Below, piece by piece: positions 43,307 through 50,997 of a DNA stretch of 64,000 nt. Position 1 is the first letter of the stretch; each line of letters opens with the position of its first letter. The stretch comes from Streptomyces sp. NK15101. GTDB lineage: Bacteria > Actinomycetota > Actinomycetes > Streptomycetales > Streptomycetaceae. The notes under the pieces were generated by a model, which was not told where the DNA came from, did no database searches, and worked only from the letters and a program-made list of their open reading frames with translations. Location of the stretch: contig NZ_JAINVG010000004.1 of NCBI RefSeq assembly GCF_020400725.1, positions 124,001 to 188,000 on the forward strand. The letters run 5' to 3'. Position numbers and translations under genes: made by a program.

Positions 43307-44410
43307 TCAGACCAGCGGCTTCACCGACATCAGCAGATGGCGGTGGGTCGCCTCCGGGCCGTCGGTGAGCAGGGCGCGCTGGCCCGGGCCCAGGAGGTGG
43401 AAGTGGACCTCGGGGGCGTCCAGGGAGTTCAGCGCGTCCAGGAGGTAGCCCGGGTTGAAGGCGACCGTCAGGGACTCGGAGCCGGTGAGGGCGGCGGGGA
43501 GGCGCTGGGAGGCCACGTCGTCCTCGTAGCCCGCCTGGAGGTGGAGGCCGGTGGGGGAGAAGGTCAGCTGGACCGGGCTGTCGCCCTCCGCGACGACCGC
43601 GACCCGCTTGACGGCCTCGGTCAGCGGGGCCCGCCCGGTGACCGCGAGGACGGGCTCGCCGAGGGCGAAGAGCTTGTCGTGGCGGGGGAGCCGGCCGTCG
43701 AGCAGACGGGTGGTGGTGCGGGTGCCGGCGCTCTCGAAGCCGAGGGAACCGGAGTCGAGGGCGAGGCGGACAGGGCCCGCGCCGGGGAGGGAGCGGGCGA
43801 TCTCGGTGAGGCGGCGGGCCGGGACGACCACGTCCGCGCCCTCCGCGACGGCGCCGGCCTCCGGCTTCCACTCCAGGGTCCGGACCGCGTACCGGTAGCG
43901 GTCGGTGGCGGCCAGCGTCATCGTGGCGCCGTCCAGGGCCAGCCGTATTCCGGTGAGGACGGGCAGCGAGTCGTCCCGGCCCGCGGCCACGGCGACCTGG
44001 CCGACCGCCGCGGCGAACGCGTCCCCGTCCACGAGGCCGCGCACCTCGGGCAGCGCGGGCGCGGCGGGGTAGTCGTCGAGCGGCAGCAGGGAGAGGCCGA
44101 AGCGGGCGTCGCCCGAGGTCACCGAGAGGCGGGCACCCTCCACGGCGAGCTCGGTGCCGCCCCGGGGGAGCACCTTGCAGATGTCGAGCAGGCGCCGGCC
44201 GAGGACCAGGGCACGGCCCTCGACGACCGTGTCGGCCTCGACCTCGACGCGGGCCGAGGCCTCGTGGTCCAGGCCCGAGACGCGCAGTCGGCCGTCCGCC
44301 GCCTCCAGGAGCAGGCCCCCGAGGACGGGCAGGGGGGAGCGGGCCGGCAGGACGCGCGCTGCCCAGGCCACGGCGTCGGTCAACACGGCGCTGTCGATGC
44401 GGAGTTCCAT
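43307..44410 (-). CDS. DNA polymerase III beta-subunit (sliding clamp) paralogue
   Basis: 367 aa with the three-domain clamp fold: MELRIDSAVLTDAVAWAARVLPARSPLPVLGGLLLEA, LPVLTGIRLALDGATMTLAATDRYRYAVR in the second domain and LSPTG/GYLLDALNSLD plus the C-terminal HLLMSVKPLV, where DnaN has the motif MPVRL. The chromosomal dnaN normally lies next to dnaA, which is not here, so this is an extra copy. ATG 44410 has no ribosome-binding site; TAGCGT lies 13 nt upstream on the minus strand, indicating leaderless expression. It could serve repair or a specialised replication role. Confidence 0.85.
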   Translation of the reverse strand: MELRIDSAVLTDAVAWAARVLPARSPLPVLGGLLLEAADGRLRVSGLDHEASARVEVEADTVVEGRALVLGRRLLDICKVLPRGGTELAVEGARLSVTSGDARFGLSLLPLDDYPAAPALPEVRGLVDGDAFAAAVGQVAVAAGRDDSLPVLTGIRLALDGATMTLAATDRYRYAVRTLEWKPEAGAVAEGADVVVPARRLTEIARSLPGAGPVRLALDSGSLGFESAGTRTTTRLLDGRLPRHDKLFALGEPVLAVTGRAPLTEAVKRVAVVAEGDSPVQLTFSPTGLHLQAGYEDDVASQRLPAALTGSESLTVAFNPGYLLDALNSLDAPEVHFHLLGPGQRALLTDGPEATHRHLLMSVKPLV

Positions 44411-44593
44411 GCCGACGACGCTAGCGGCCGCCACTGACAACGGCCTCGGCCGTTCGACGTCGTCGGGTACGCCGACTCCCGGGCCGTTTGCGCACAGGCG
44501 CCGTTCTCCGGCGTACGAGCGTCTGGTCCCGGCCGTCGTCGAAGCGGCGGCGAAGGCCGTCTGACCTGCGCGATCGTGCTGCCGGGTGATGCG

Positions 44594-44633
44594 GGATCGT
44601 AACCGGCGCGGGCCCGCCGCGCCCTTACGATCC
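44594..44633. promoter_or_regulatory. Operator-like inverted repeat over a leaderless promoter
   Basis: GGATCGTAA (44594-44602) and TTACGATCC (44625-44633) flank a second GC-rich stem, GGCGCG/CGCGCC. The right arm contains TACGAT, a TAnnnT -10 that begins 13 nt before the ATG at 44639. Regulator binding would cover the -10. Confidence 0.55.
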
Positions 44634-44638
44634 TCGTC

Positions 44639-45469
44639 ATGATCACCCTTGCCGTGGACCCCTCCTCAGAGGCCTTCGCCCAAGGCCGGGCCATCGGGAC
44701 GCTCCTGGTCGCCGTCGCGGCCGCAGCCCTGGTCTGGCGCTTCACCCGCTCCTGGCGGCATGAGGTCCCGGGCCGTGGCCCCGCGGCCGCCTCGCCCGCC
44801 CCGCTCGCCGAAGCCGCGGAGGCCGACGCGCGCGTCACGGACGGCGGGGCCGACGGATCCTGGGCGCGTGCCCGGCGCCGGCAGAGGATCGTCCTCGGCG
44901 TGGTCGCGGCGATCGTCGCCCTCGGCGTCTCGCGGGCGCTCTCGTTCGAGGGGGAGCCCCCGGCGGCGCGGTCGGGGACCGGCTCCGCCGCGGCGGCCGG
45001 GGCCGAGCCGGGGGAGGGCGTCCCGGCCCGGGTCGTCGAAGGACCCGAACGGGTCGGGGAGTACCGCGTCCTGGCCGGGGAGGACCCGTTGAAGGGGAAG
45101 GAGAAGCCGAGGGGCAGACAGTGGTACTACGACCGTGACGGCGACGGCGCCCCGGACCTGATGCTCGGCATCGACGCCGTCGAATGGGACCCCTCACTCG
45201 GCGCGCAGAAGCAGAAGGACACGCTCGACCAGGAGCTGCGGAACTTCTTCGCCGGCGCGAAGGCGCAGGACGTCACCCCGTTCGACGCCGGACCCCGGGG
45301 CGGGAAGCTGAGCTGCGGGACCCTCGCGGCGTCCGGGCCGCAGCCGGTGCTCTGCGCGTGGACCGATTCCGAGACCTTCGGCAGCGTGCTGCTCGCGGGA
45401 GACGGCGACCTCGCCGGGGCCGCGAAGACCGCCCTCGCCTTCCGTACCGCCGCCGAGAGGCGCGGCTGA
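44639..45469 (+). CDS. Membrane-anchored hypothetical protein
   Basis: 276 aa: two membrane spans (about 18-34 and 81-99) separated by a 45-residue linker, then a Gly/Ala-rich stretch and an extracytoplasmic domain (about 125-275) with YYDRDGDGAPDLMLGIDAVEWD and Cys residues in LSCGTLAA and VLCAWTDSE, which may form a disulfide. No known family is recognised. It appears leaderless under the 44594-44633 inverted repeat. Confidence 0.75.
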   Translation: MITLAVDPSSEAFAQGRAIGTLLVAVAAAALVWRFTRSWRHEVPGRGPAAASPAPLAEAAEADARVTDGGADGSWARARRRQRIVLGVVAAIVALGVSRALSFEGEPPAARSGTGSAAAAGAEPGEGVPARVVEGPERVGEYRVLAGEDPLKGKEKPRGRQWYYDRDGDGAPDLMLGIDAVEWDPSLGAQKQKDTLDQELRNFFAGAKAQDVTPFDAGPRGGKLSCGTLAASGPQPVLCAWTDSETFGSVLLAGDGDLAGAAKTALAFRTAAERRG

Positions 45470-45498
45470 CCCCGGGCCGGGAACTCCCGGAACGCCGA

Positions 45499-45532
45499 GC
45501 GCCCGCCTTCCGCTGTCGCGGAGGGCGGGCGC
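45499..45532. terminator. Bidirectional terminator between convergent genes
   Basis: GCGCCCGCCTTCCGC and GCGGAGGGCGGGCGC form a 15-bp stem (one T-G pair) with TGTC loop, between the membrane protein and the YceI gene. Confidence 0.85.
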
Positions 45533-45578
45533 GCTCGTGCGTCCGGTGGGCCGGACGGGTCCGGAAGTGGATCCGGGG

Positions 45579-46190
45579 TCAGGCGGCGTTCTTGATCGCG
45601 GAGATGTCGAAGTTCAGCTTGACCTTGTCGCTGACCATGACGCCGCCGGTCTCCAGGGCCGCGTTCCAGGTCAGGCCCCAAGCGGAGCGCAGGATCTCGG
45701 CGGAGCCCTCGAAGCCGACGCGCTCGTTGCCGTACACGTCCGTCGCGGTGCCGTTGAACTCCAGGTCGATGGCGAGCGGCTTGGTGACGTCCTTGATGGT
45801 CAGGTCGCCCGTGATCCGGTACTTGTCGCCGCCCAGCTGCTCGGCGCTCGTGGAGCGGAAGCTCATCAGCGGGAACTGCTCGGCGTCGAAGAAGTCGCCG
45901 CTGCGCAGGTGGCCGTCACGGTCCGCGATGCCGGTGTCGATCGAGGCGATCCTGACGTCGATCGAGGCGGTGGAGGCGCCCGGGTCCGAACCGTCGAGCT
46001 TCAGCGTGCCCTCGTGCTCGGCGAAGGTGCCGCGGACGTTGGTGACCATCGCGTGACGGACGGTGAAGCCGATGCTGCTGTGCGCCGGGTCGATGGTGTA
46101 GTCGCCGGTCAGGGCGGCGAGGGCGGGGTCCACGGGGAGGGTGGCGGTGGCGACGGCGGACTCGGTGTTCTTGCGGCCGAAGAGACCCAT
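45579..46190 (-). CDS. YceI-family lipocalin-like protein
   Basis: 203 aa. YceI proteins form a beta-barrel that binds isoprenoids. Here there is no signal peptide: MGLFGRKNTESAVATATLPVD precedes the barrel, GDYTIDPAHSSIGFTVRHAMV, SIDTGIADRDGHLRSGDFFD and WGLTWNAALETGGVMVSDKV. ATG 46190 has AAGGAG 6 nt upstream. The promoter is very regular and is flanked by TTCAAC-type repeats (46213-46264), as for a MarR-regulated gene, but no MarR gene is next to it. Confidence 0.92.
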   Translation of the reverse strand: MGLFGRKNTESAVATATLPVDPALAALTGDYTIDPAHSSIGFTVRHAMVTNVRGTFAEHEGTLKLDGSDPGASTASIDVRIASIDTGIADRDGHLRSGDFFDAEQFPLMSFRSTSAEQLGGDKYRITGDLTIKDVTKPLAIDLEFNGTATDVYGNERVGFEGSAEILRSAWGLTWNAALETGGVMVSDKVKLNFDISAIKNAA

Positions 46191-46212
46191 GACGTGCTCC
46201 TTGTCGGTGTTT

Positions 46213-46264
46213 GTTGAACCTTCAACGAGAACGACTCTAGCCCTATTCCGTTCAACATTCAACA
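46213..46264 (-). promoter_or_regulatory. YceI promoter with two TTGAA/TTCAA operators
   Basis: On the minus strand TTGAAT (46257-46262) and TAGAGT (46234-46239) have a 17-bp spacer. GTTGAACCTTCAAC (46213-46226, palindromic arms GTTGAA/TTCAAC) lies near the start site and TTCAACATTCAACA (46251-46264) covers the -35. These are MarR-type sites. Confidence 0.7.
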
Positions 46265-46412
46265 TCTGGGGAAGCCGTTCATCCGAATGGCGTCACGACG
46301 ACACCGACGCCCTCTGGCGGACGCGCGTAGAACTGCGGCACCATCTCCCTGCGCGACGAGCACCACCTGCACAGCCGTCCCCAACCGTCACGGTCACCCG
46401 CAGGAGGACCCC

Positions 46413-46922
46413 GTGAAGCTCCGCTCCGTCCTCACCGCCCTCGCCCTCGTCCTGGGCGCCCTCTTCGCCCCCGGCTTCGGCGCCCTCACCACCGCCACCG
46501 ACGCCCACGCCGTCACCAAGATCAGCCACTCCACCGCGACCTCGATGTTCCGGTCCTCCGGGATCACCTGGTCCTCGTCCGGCAACTGCTCGGACCGCTA
46601 CAACTCCACCTGCACCTCCTTCGAGCAGCTCAACCTCGCCACCGCCCAGGGCGCCCAGACCCTCAAGAGCGCCAGCGGCTGCGCCCTGAACATCACCGGC
46701 GGCACCGAGGTCGGCCACGCGAGCGGCACGTACTCGCACTGGAACGGCTACAAGCTGGACTTCAGCAAGTACACCTGCCTCGGGAGCTACATCAAGAACA
46801 CGTTCACCTACATCGGGTTGCGCGGCGACGGAGCCCCGCAGTGGAGGTCCGGCGCGGGCAACATCTACGCCGACGAGGGCAACCACTGGGACGTGACCTA
46901 CTACAACTGCGGCGGCTGCTGA
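46413..46922 (+). CDS. Secreted small Cys-rich protein
   Basis: 169 aa. A signal peptide ends near TDAHA (about residue 34). The mature part has six to seven Cys (CSDRYNSTC, SGCALN, YTCLGS, NCGGC) and the block GGTEVGHASGTYSHWNGYKLD, which resembles the His/Asp zinc site of D-Ala-D-Ala carboxypeptidase-like (M15) enzymes; a peptidoglycan-related role is possible but not certain. GTG 46413 has AGGAGG 5 nt upstream. Confidence 0.8.
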   Translation: MKLRSVLTALALVLGALFAPGFGALTTATDAHAVTKISHSTATSMFRSSGITWSSSGNCSDRYNSTCTSFEQLNLATAQGAQTLKSASGCALNITGGTEVGHASGTYSHWNGYKLDFSKYTCLGSYIKNTFTYIGLRGDGAPQWRSGAGNIYADEGNHWDVTYYNCGGC

Positions 46923-46945
46923 CCCGTACCGCGGCCGAAGAGCCC

Positions 46946-46976
46946 CTCTCCGGCGGTCACTTGGACTAACCGGAGG
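46946..46976 (+). terminator. Weak terminator hairpin after the secreted protein
   Basis: CTCTCCGG (about 46947-46954) and CCGGAG (46971-46976) form a short stem followed by a G-run and GTTCTTGG. It is weaker than the other terminators here. Confidence 0.4.
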
Positions 46977-47051
46977 GGGTTCTTGGACTGGAGGGGCCCG
47001 CGCGGCGCGATCTCGTTGACGGTGCTGCCGGGGCGGGGCCAACTAGTGCGC

Positions 47052-50000
47052 ATGTCCCTCCCTCGCTCGCGAAGCCCGCGAAGAATCCGTGCGGCCGGCG
47101 CGCTCGCCGCCGCGTCGGCCACCGTGTTCGCCCTGTCCGGACCCGCCCTCGCCGAAGACGGAACCACCACCACCGACGCCGTCATCGGCTCCGACCTGCT
47201 CTCCGTCGCCGTCGCCGAGGACTTCCCCCGCGTCCTGTCGTACACCGACCGGGCGAGCGGCGCCCGCCTCCTCGGGAGCACGGCCCCGGTGACGCAGATC
47301 GTGCTCAACGGCACCGCCCACGCCGTCCGGGCGAAGGGCGCCCCCGTCCTGACCGCCACGTCCGCCGCGTACACCCTCGTCCTCCCCGACCTGCCCGGCG
47401 TCGAGATCGACGCCCGGCTCGGCGTCGACGGCCGGACCACCACCTTCCGGGTGACCGCCGTCCGCGACACCGAGGCCTTCCGCGTCGGCACGATCGACAT
47501 CCCCGGCCACGACCTGGTCTCCGTCGGCTCCTCGGACACCGGCGCCGCGACCGCCTTCACCCGGCTCGATCCGGACTCCACCCGCACCGCCGACGTCTTC
47601 GCCCGGGTCACCGACGCCACCGCCGCCGAGACGAACCCGGTCGGCGCGAGCTACGCGATCGTCAACACCGGACGGCTGGCCGCCGCCGTCGAGTCCAACT
47701 CCAGCTACGACAAGCCCTCCGGCGCCTCCGCCCGCGACGGCGCCCGCTTCTGGCACCAGGCCCGCAGGAGCGGCACGGAGACCCGCGTCGGCGTCTGGTC
47801 CGGCCAGTGGACCTACCGCGGCACCGGCGCCCCGCAGCCCGAGAGCGGCGACGGACTGCCCTGGGCGAAGGTCGTCGTCACCCCCGACGCCAACGGCGAC
47901 GGCACCACCGACTGGCAGGACGGCGCCGTCGCCTTCCGCACGATCGGGATCAAGGCCCCCGGCAGCGACAGGACCCCGGACCGGGTCGTCGCCCACATCC
48001 CCTTCAACTTCGCCTCCCAGGCCACCCACCCCTTCCTGCGCACCCTCGACGACGTCAAGCGGATCTCGCTCTCCACCGACGGACTCGGCCAGTTCGCCCT
48101 GCTCAAGGGGTACGGCTCCGAGGGCCACGACTCCGCACACCCCGACTACGGCGGCAACTACAACAAGCGGGCCGGCGGCCTCGCCGACCTCAACACCCTG
48201 CTGCGCGAGGGCGGGAAGTGGGGCGCCGGCTTCGGCGTCCACGTGAACGCCACCGAGTCGTACCCCGAGGCCCACAACTTCAGCGAGACCCTCGTCGACA
48301 GGACGAAGCCAGGCTGGAACTGGCTCAACCAGAGCTACTACATCGACCAGCGCCGGGACGTGAACAGCGGCGACCTCGCCCGCCGCTTCCAGCAGCTGCG
48401 CGACGAGACCGACCCCAACCTGTCGATGCTCTACATCGACGTCTACTACACGCACGGCTGGATCGCCGACAAGACGATGCGGGCCGTCCAGGCGCAGGGC
48501 TGGAACGTCGCCACCGAGTGGTCCGACAAGTTCGAGCGGGCCTCCCTCTGGTCCCACTGGGCCAACGACCTCGACTACGGCGGCGCCACCAACAAGGGCC
48601 TCAACTCGCAGATCATCCGCTTCATCCGCAACGGCGAGAAGGACGTCTGGAACAACCACCCGGTCCTCGGCCAGACCGCCCTCGTCGACTTCGAGGGCTG
48701 GACCGGCGAGACCGACTGGAACGCCTTCTCCGCCAACATCTGGCAGCGGAACCTGCCCGCCAAGTACCTCCAGCAGCAGAAGATCACCCGCTGGAACGGC
48801 GACGACATCACCTTCACCGGAGGCGTCCGCGGCACCGTCGAGAACGGCCGCCGCACCTTCTACGAGAACGGCCGCAAGGTCCTCGACGGCGAGAGCTACC
48901 TGCTCCCCTGGGACGGCGGCGAGAAGCTCTACCACTACAACAAGGCCGGCGGGACGAGCAGCTGGGCCGTCCCCGGCGGCACGCGCGCGTACACCGTGTA
49001 CAAGCTCACCGACAACGGGCGCGTGAAGAGCGCCACCGTGCGCCCCTCCGGCGGACGGATCACCCTCGACGCCGTCGCCGGACAGCCCTACGTGCTCCAC
49101 CCCGACAGCGCCCCCGCCCAGACCGACCCGCGGTGGGGCCAGGGCACCCCGGTGCGGGACCCCGGCTTCAACGACGCGGGACTCGGCGCCTGGACCAAGG
49201 CCGGCACCGTCGCCCGCCACACCGACGAACAGGGCCGCAACAGCGCGAAGCTCAGCGGCACCGCCACCGCCTCCGTCCGCCAGCAGATCACCGGCCTCAC
49301 CCCCGGCAAGCGGTACACCGCCTCCGCCCTCATCGAGGTCGAGCCCGGCGCCACCCGGCCCACCACCCTGTCCGTCGGCGGCCGGGAGGTCACCGTCGAG
49401 CGCTCCGCCCTGGAGGACCGGGTCGCCGCCTCCGACTGGAACGGCACCCGCTTCCAGCGGGCCAAGGTCACCTTCACCGCGCCCGCGGACGGCTCCACCC
49501 CGCTGCGGATCCAGGCCGCGAGCGGCAGCTCCGCGACCGTCCGGATCGACGACGTGCGGATCGTCGCCAACGCCCCGGCGACGAAGGCCGGCACGGTCGC
49601 GTACGAGGACTTCGAGGCCGTCGACCAGGGCTGGGGCCCCTTCCTCAAGGGCGACGCCGGCGGCACGACCGACCCCCGCACCCACATCGCCCAGCCGCAC
49701 GCCCCGTACACCCAGGCCGGCTGGAACGGAAAGCTGATCGACGACGTCATCGGCGGCGCCGAGAGCCTCAAGTCCCACGACGAGAACAGTGGACTCGTCT
49801 ACCGGACCGCGCCCTGGACCGTCCCGATGGAGGACGGCCACAGCTACCGCGTGGAGTACGACTACCAGTCCAGCCACGCGGGCGCGTACGAGTGGGTCAC
49901 CGGCTACGACCGCACGCACGGCAACGGGCCGGCCGTCGAGACCCGGCGCACCCCGATCGGACAGCAGCGGACCACCGGGCACTTCGCCGAGACCGTCACC

Positions 50001-50897
50001 GCCGGCTGCGGCGACACCTGGACCGGGCTGCGCAAGCGCGGCGACGCCCCGGACGGCGCCGACTTCGTCCTCGACGGCTTCACCGTCACCGACCTCGGCC
50101 CGGCCGCCGAGCGCGCCGCCTGCGGCACGCTCACCGTCACCGCGCCCGAAACGCTGGAGCCCGGGCGCCCGAACCGGGTCACGGCCGCCTTCGACAACGA
50201 CGAGGCCGCCGAGGTCACCGGCGCCCGGGCCGTCCTGACCCTCCCCGAGGGCTGGACCGCCGAGCCCGCCACGCCCGTCGCCCTCGGCACGGTCGCCCCG
50301 GGCGCGCGGGCCACCGCCACCTGGCAGGTGACCCCGCCGGTGGACGCGGCCTACCGGCCGTACCCGCTGGGCGCCTCCGTCGCGTACGGCCTCGGGGAAG
50401 AGGAGCGGAAGCTCACCGCCGCCACCACCGTCCGCACCCTGCCCCCGCCGCCCACCGCCGACAGCTGGGCGAGCGACCTCGACTGGACCTCGGCCGCCAA
50501 CGGCTGGGGACCCGTCGAACGGGACCTCTCCAACGGCGAGACCGGCGTCGGCGACGGCTCCCCGCTGCGGATCGGCGGAGTGACGTACACCAAGGGCCTG
50601 GGCACCCACGCCCCGGCGAAGGTCCGCTACTACCTGGGCGGCAAGTGCACCTCGCTCACCGCCGAGGTCGGGGTGGACGACGTCCAGGCCACCCGCGGCA
50701 GCGTCCGGTTCAGCGTGCTCGCGGACGGCGTGGAGAAGGCGAAGTCCCCGGTCCTCAAGGCCGCCGACCCGGCCTGGGCGCTCACCGCCGACGTCACCGG
50801 CGCCTCCTACGTCGACCTGGTGGTCGACGACGGCGGCGACGGGAACGGCAACGACCACGCGGACTGGGGGAACGCCCGCTTCCACTGCGGGAGCTGA
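47052..50897 (+). CDS. Secreted endo-alpha-N-acetylgalactosaminidase (GH101)
   Basis: 1281 aa. Signal peptide (about 1-35, ending GPALA). The GH101 catalytic region (about 190-640) releases the Gal-GalNAc disaccharide from mucin-type O-glycans; nucleophile Asp463 lies in LYIDVYYTHGW and the acid/base Glu489 in ATEWSDKFE, as in characterised family members. Then come a carbohydrate-binding-type beta domain (about 695-830), a galactose-binding-like domain (about 840-1010), a NEW3-like domain (about 1020-1110) and a C-terminal NPCBM domain with GTHAPAKVRYYLGGKC. A possible promoter is TTGACG (47016-47021) and CCAACT with 17-bp spacing. It pairs with the PL8 lyase gene downstream. Confidence 0.88.
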   Translation: MSLPRSRSPRRIRAAGALAAASATVFALSGPALAEDGTTTTDAVIGSDLLSVAVAEDFPRVLSYTDRASGARLLGSTAPVTQIVLNGTAHAVRAKGAPVLTATSAAYTLVLPDLPGVEIDARLGVDGRTTTFRVTAVRDTEAFRVGTIDIPGHDLVSVGSSDTGAATAFTRLDPDSTRTADVFARVTDATAAETNPVGASYAIVNTGRLAAAVESNSSYDKPSGASARDGARFWHQARRSGTETRVGVWSGQWTYRGTGAPQPESGDGLPWAKVVVTPDANGDGTTDWQDGAVAFRTIGIKAPGSDRTPDRVVAHIPFNFASQATHPFLRTLDDVKRISLSTDGLGQFALLKGYGSEGHDSAHPDYGGNYNKRAGGLADLNTLLREGGKWGAGFGVHVNATESYPEAHNFSETLVDRTKPGWNWLNQSYYIDQRRDVNSGDLARRFQQLRDETDPNLSMLYIDVYYTHGWIADKTMRAVQAQGWNVATEWSDKFERASLWSHWANDLDYGGATNKGLNSQIIRFIRNGEKDVWNNHPVLGQTALVDFEGWTGETDWNAFSANIWQRNLPAKYLQQQKITRWNGDDITFTGGVRGTVENGRRTFYENGRKVLDGESYLLPWDGGEKLYHYNKAGGTSSWAVPGGTRAYTVYKLTDNGRVKSATVRPSGGRITLDAVAGQPYVLHPDSAPAQTDPRWGQGTPVRDPGFNDAGLGAWTKAGTVARHTDEQGRNSAKLSGTATASVRQQITGLTPGKRYTASALIEVEPGATRPTTLSVGGREVTVERSALEDRVAASDWNGTRFQRAKVTFTAPADGSTPLRIQAASGSSATVRIDDVRIVANAPATKAGTVAYEDFEAVDQGWGPFLKGDAGGTTDPRTHIAQPHAPYTQAGWNGKLIDDVIGGAESLKSHDENSGLVYRTAPWTVPMEDGHSYRVEYDYQSSHAGAYEWVTGYDRTHGNGPAVETRRTPIGQQRTTGHFAETVTAGCGDTWTGLRKRGDAPDGADFVLDGFTVTDLGPAAERAACGTLTVTAPETLEPGRPNRVTAAFDNDEAAEVTGARAVLTLPEGWTAEPATPVALGTVAPGARATATWQVTPPVDAAYRPYPLGASVAYGLGEEERKLTAATTVRTLPPPPTADSWASDLDWTSAANGWGPVERDLSNGETGVGDGSPLRIGGVTYTKGLGTHAPAKVRYYLGGKCTSLTAEVGVDDVQATRGSVRFSVLADGVEKAKSPVLKAADPAWALTADVTGASYVDLVVDDGGDGNGNDHADWGNARFHCGS

Positions 50898-50906
50898 TCC
50901 CGTGTA

Positions 50907-50918
50907 GCAAGCGCTTGC
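50907..50918. promoter_or_regulatory. LacI-family operator
   Basis: GCAAGCGCTTGC is a perfect 12-bp palindrome with the central CG and the AAGCGCTT core of LacI/GalR operators, 80 bp upstream of the PL8 gene and just after the GH101 stop. No LacI gene is in the window, so the regulator must act from elsewhere. Confidence 0.75.
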
Positions 50919-50997
50919 GGTGCTCATTGATTGCGTCGGAAACAGGGTGTTACACCGGGCGCCGACCGGTCTCCACCACTTCCCCCGGGAGGCTCCC

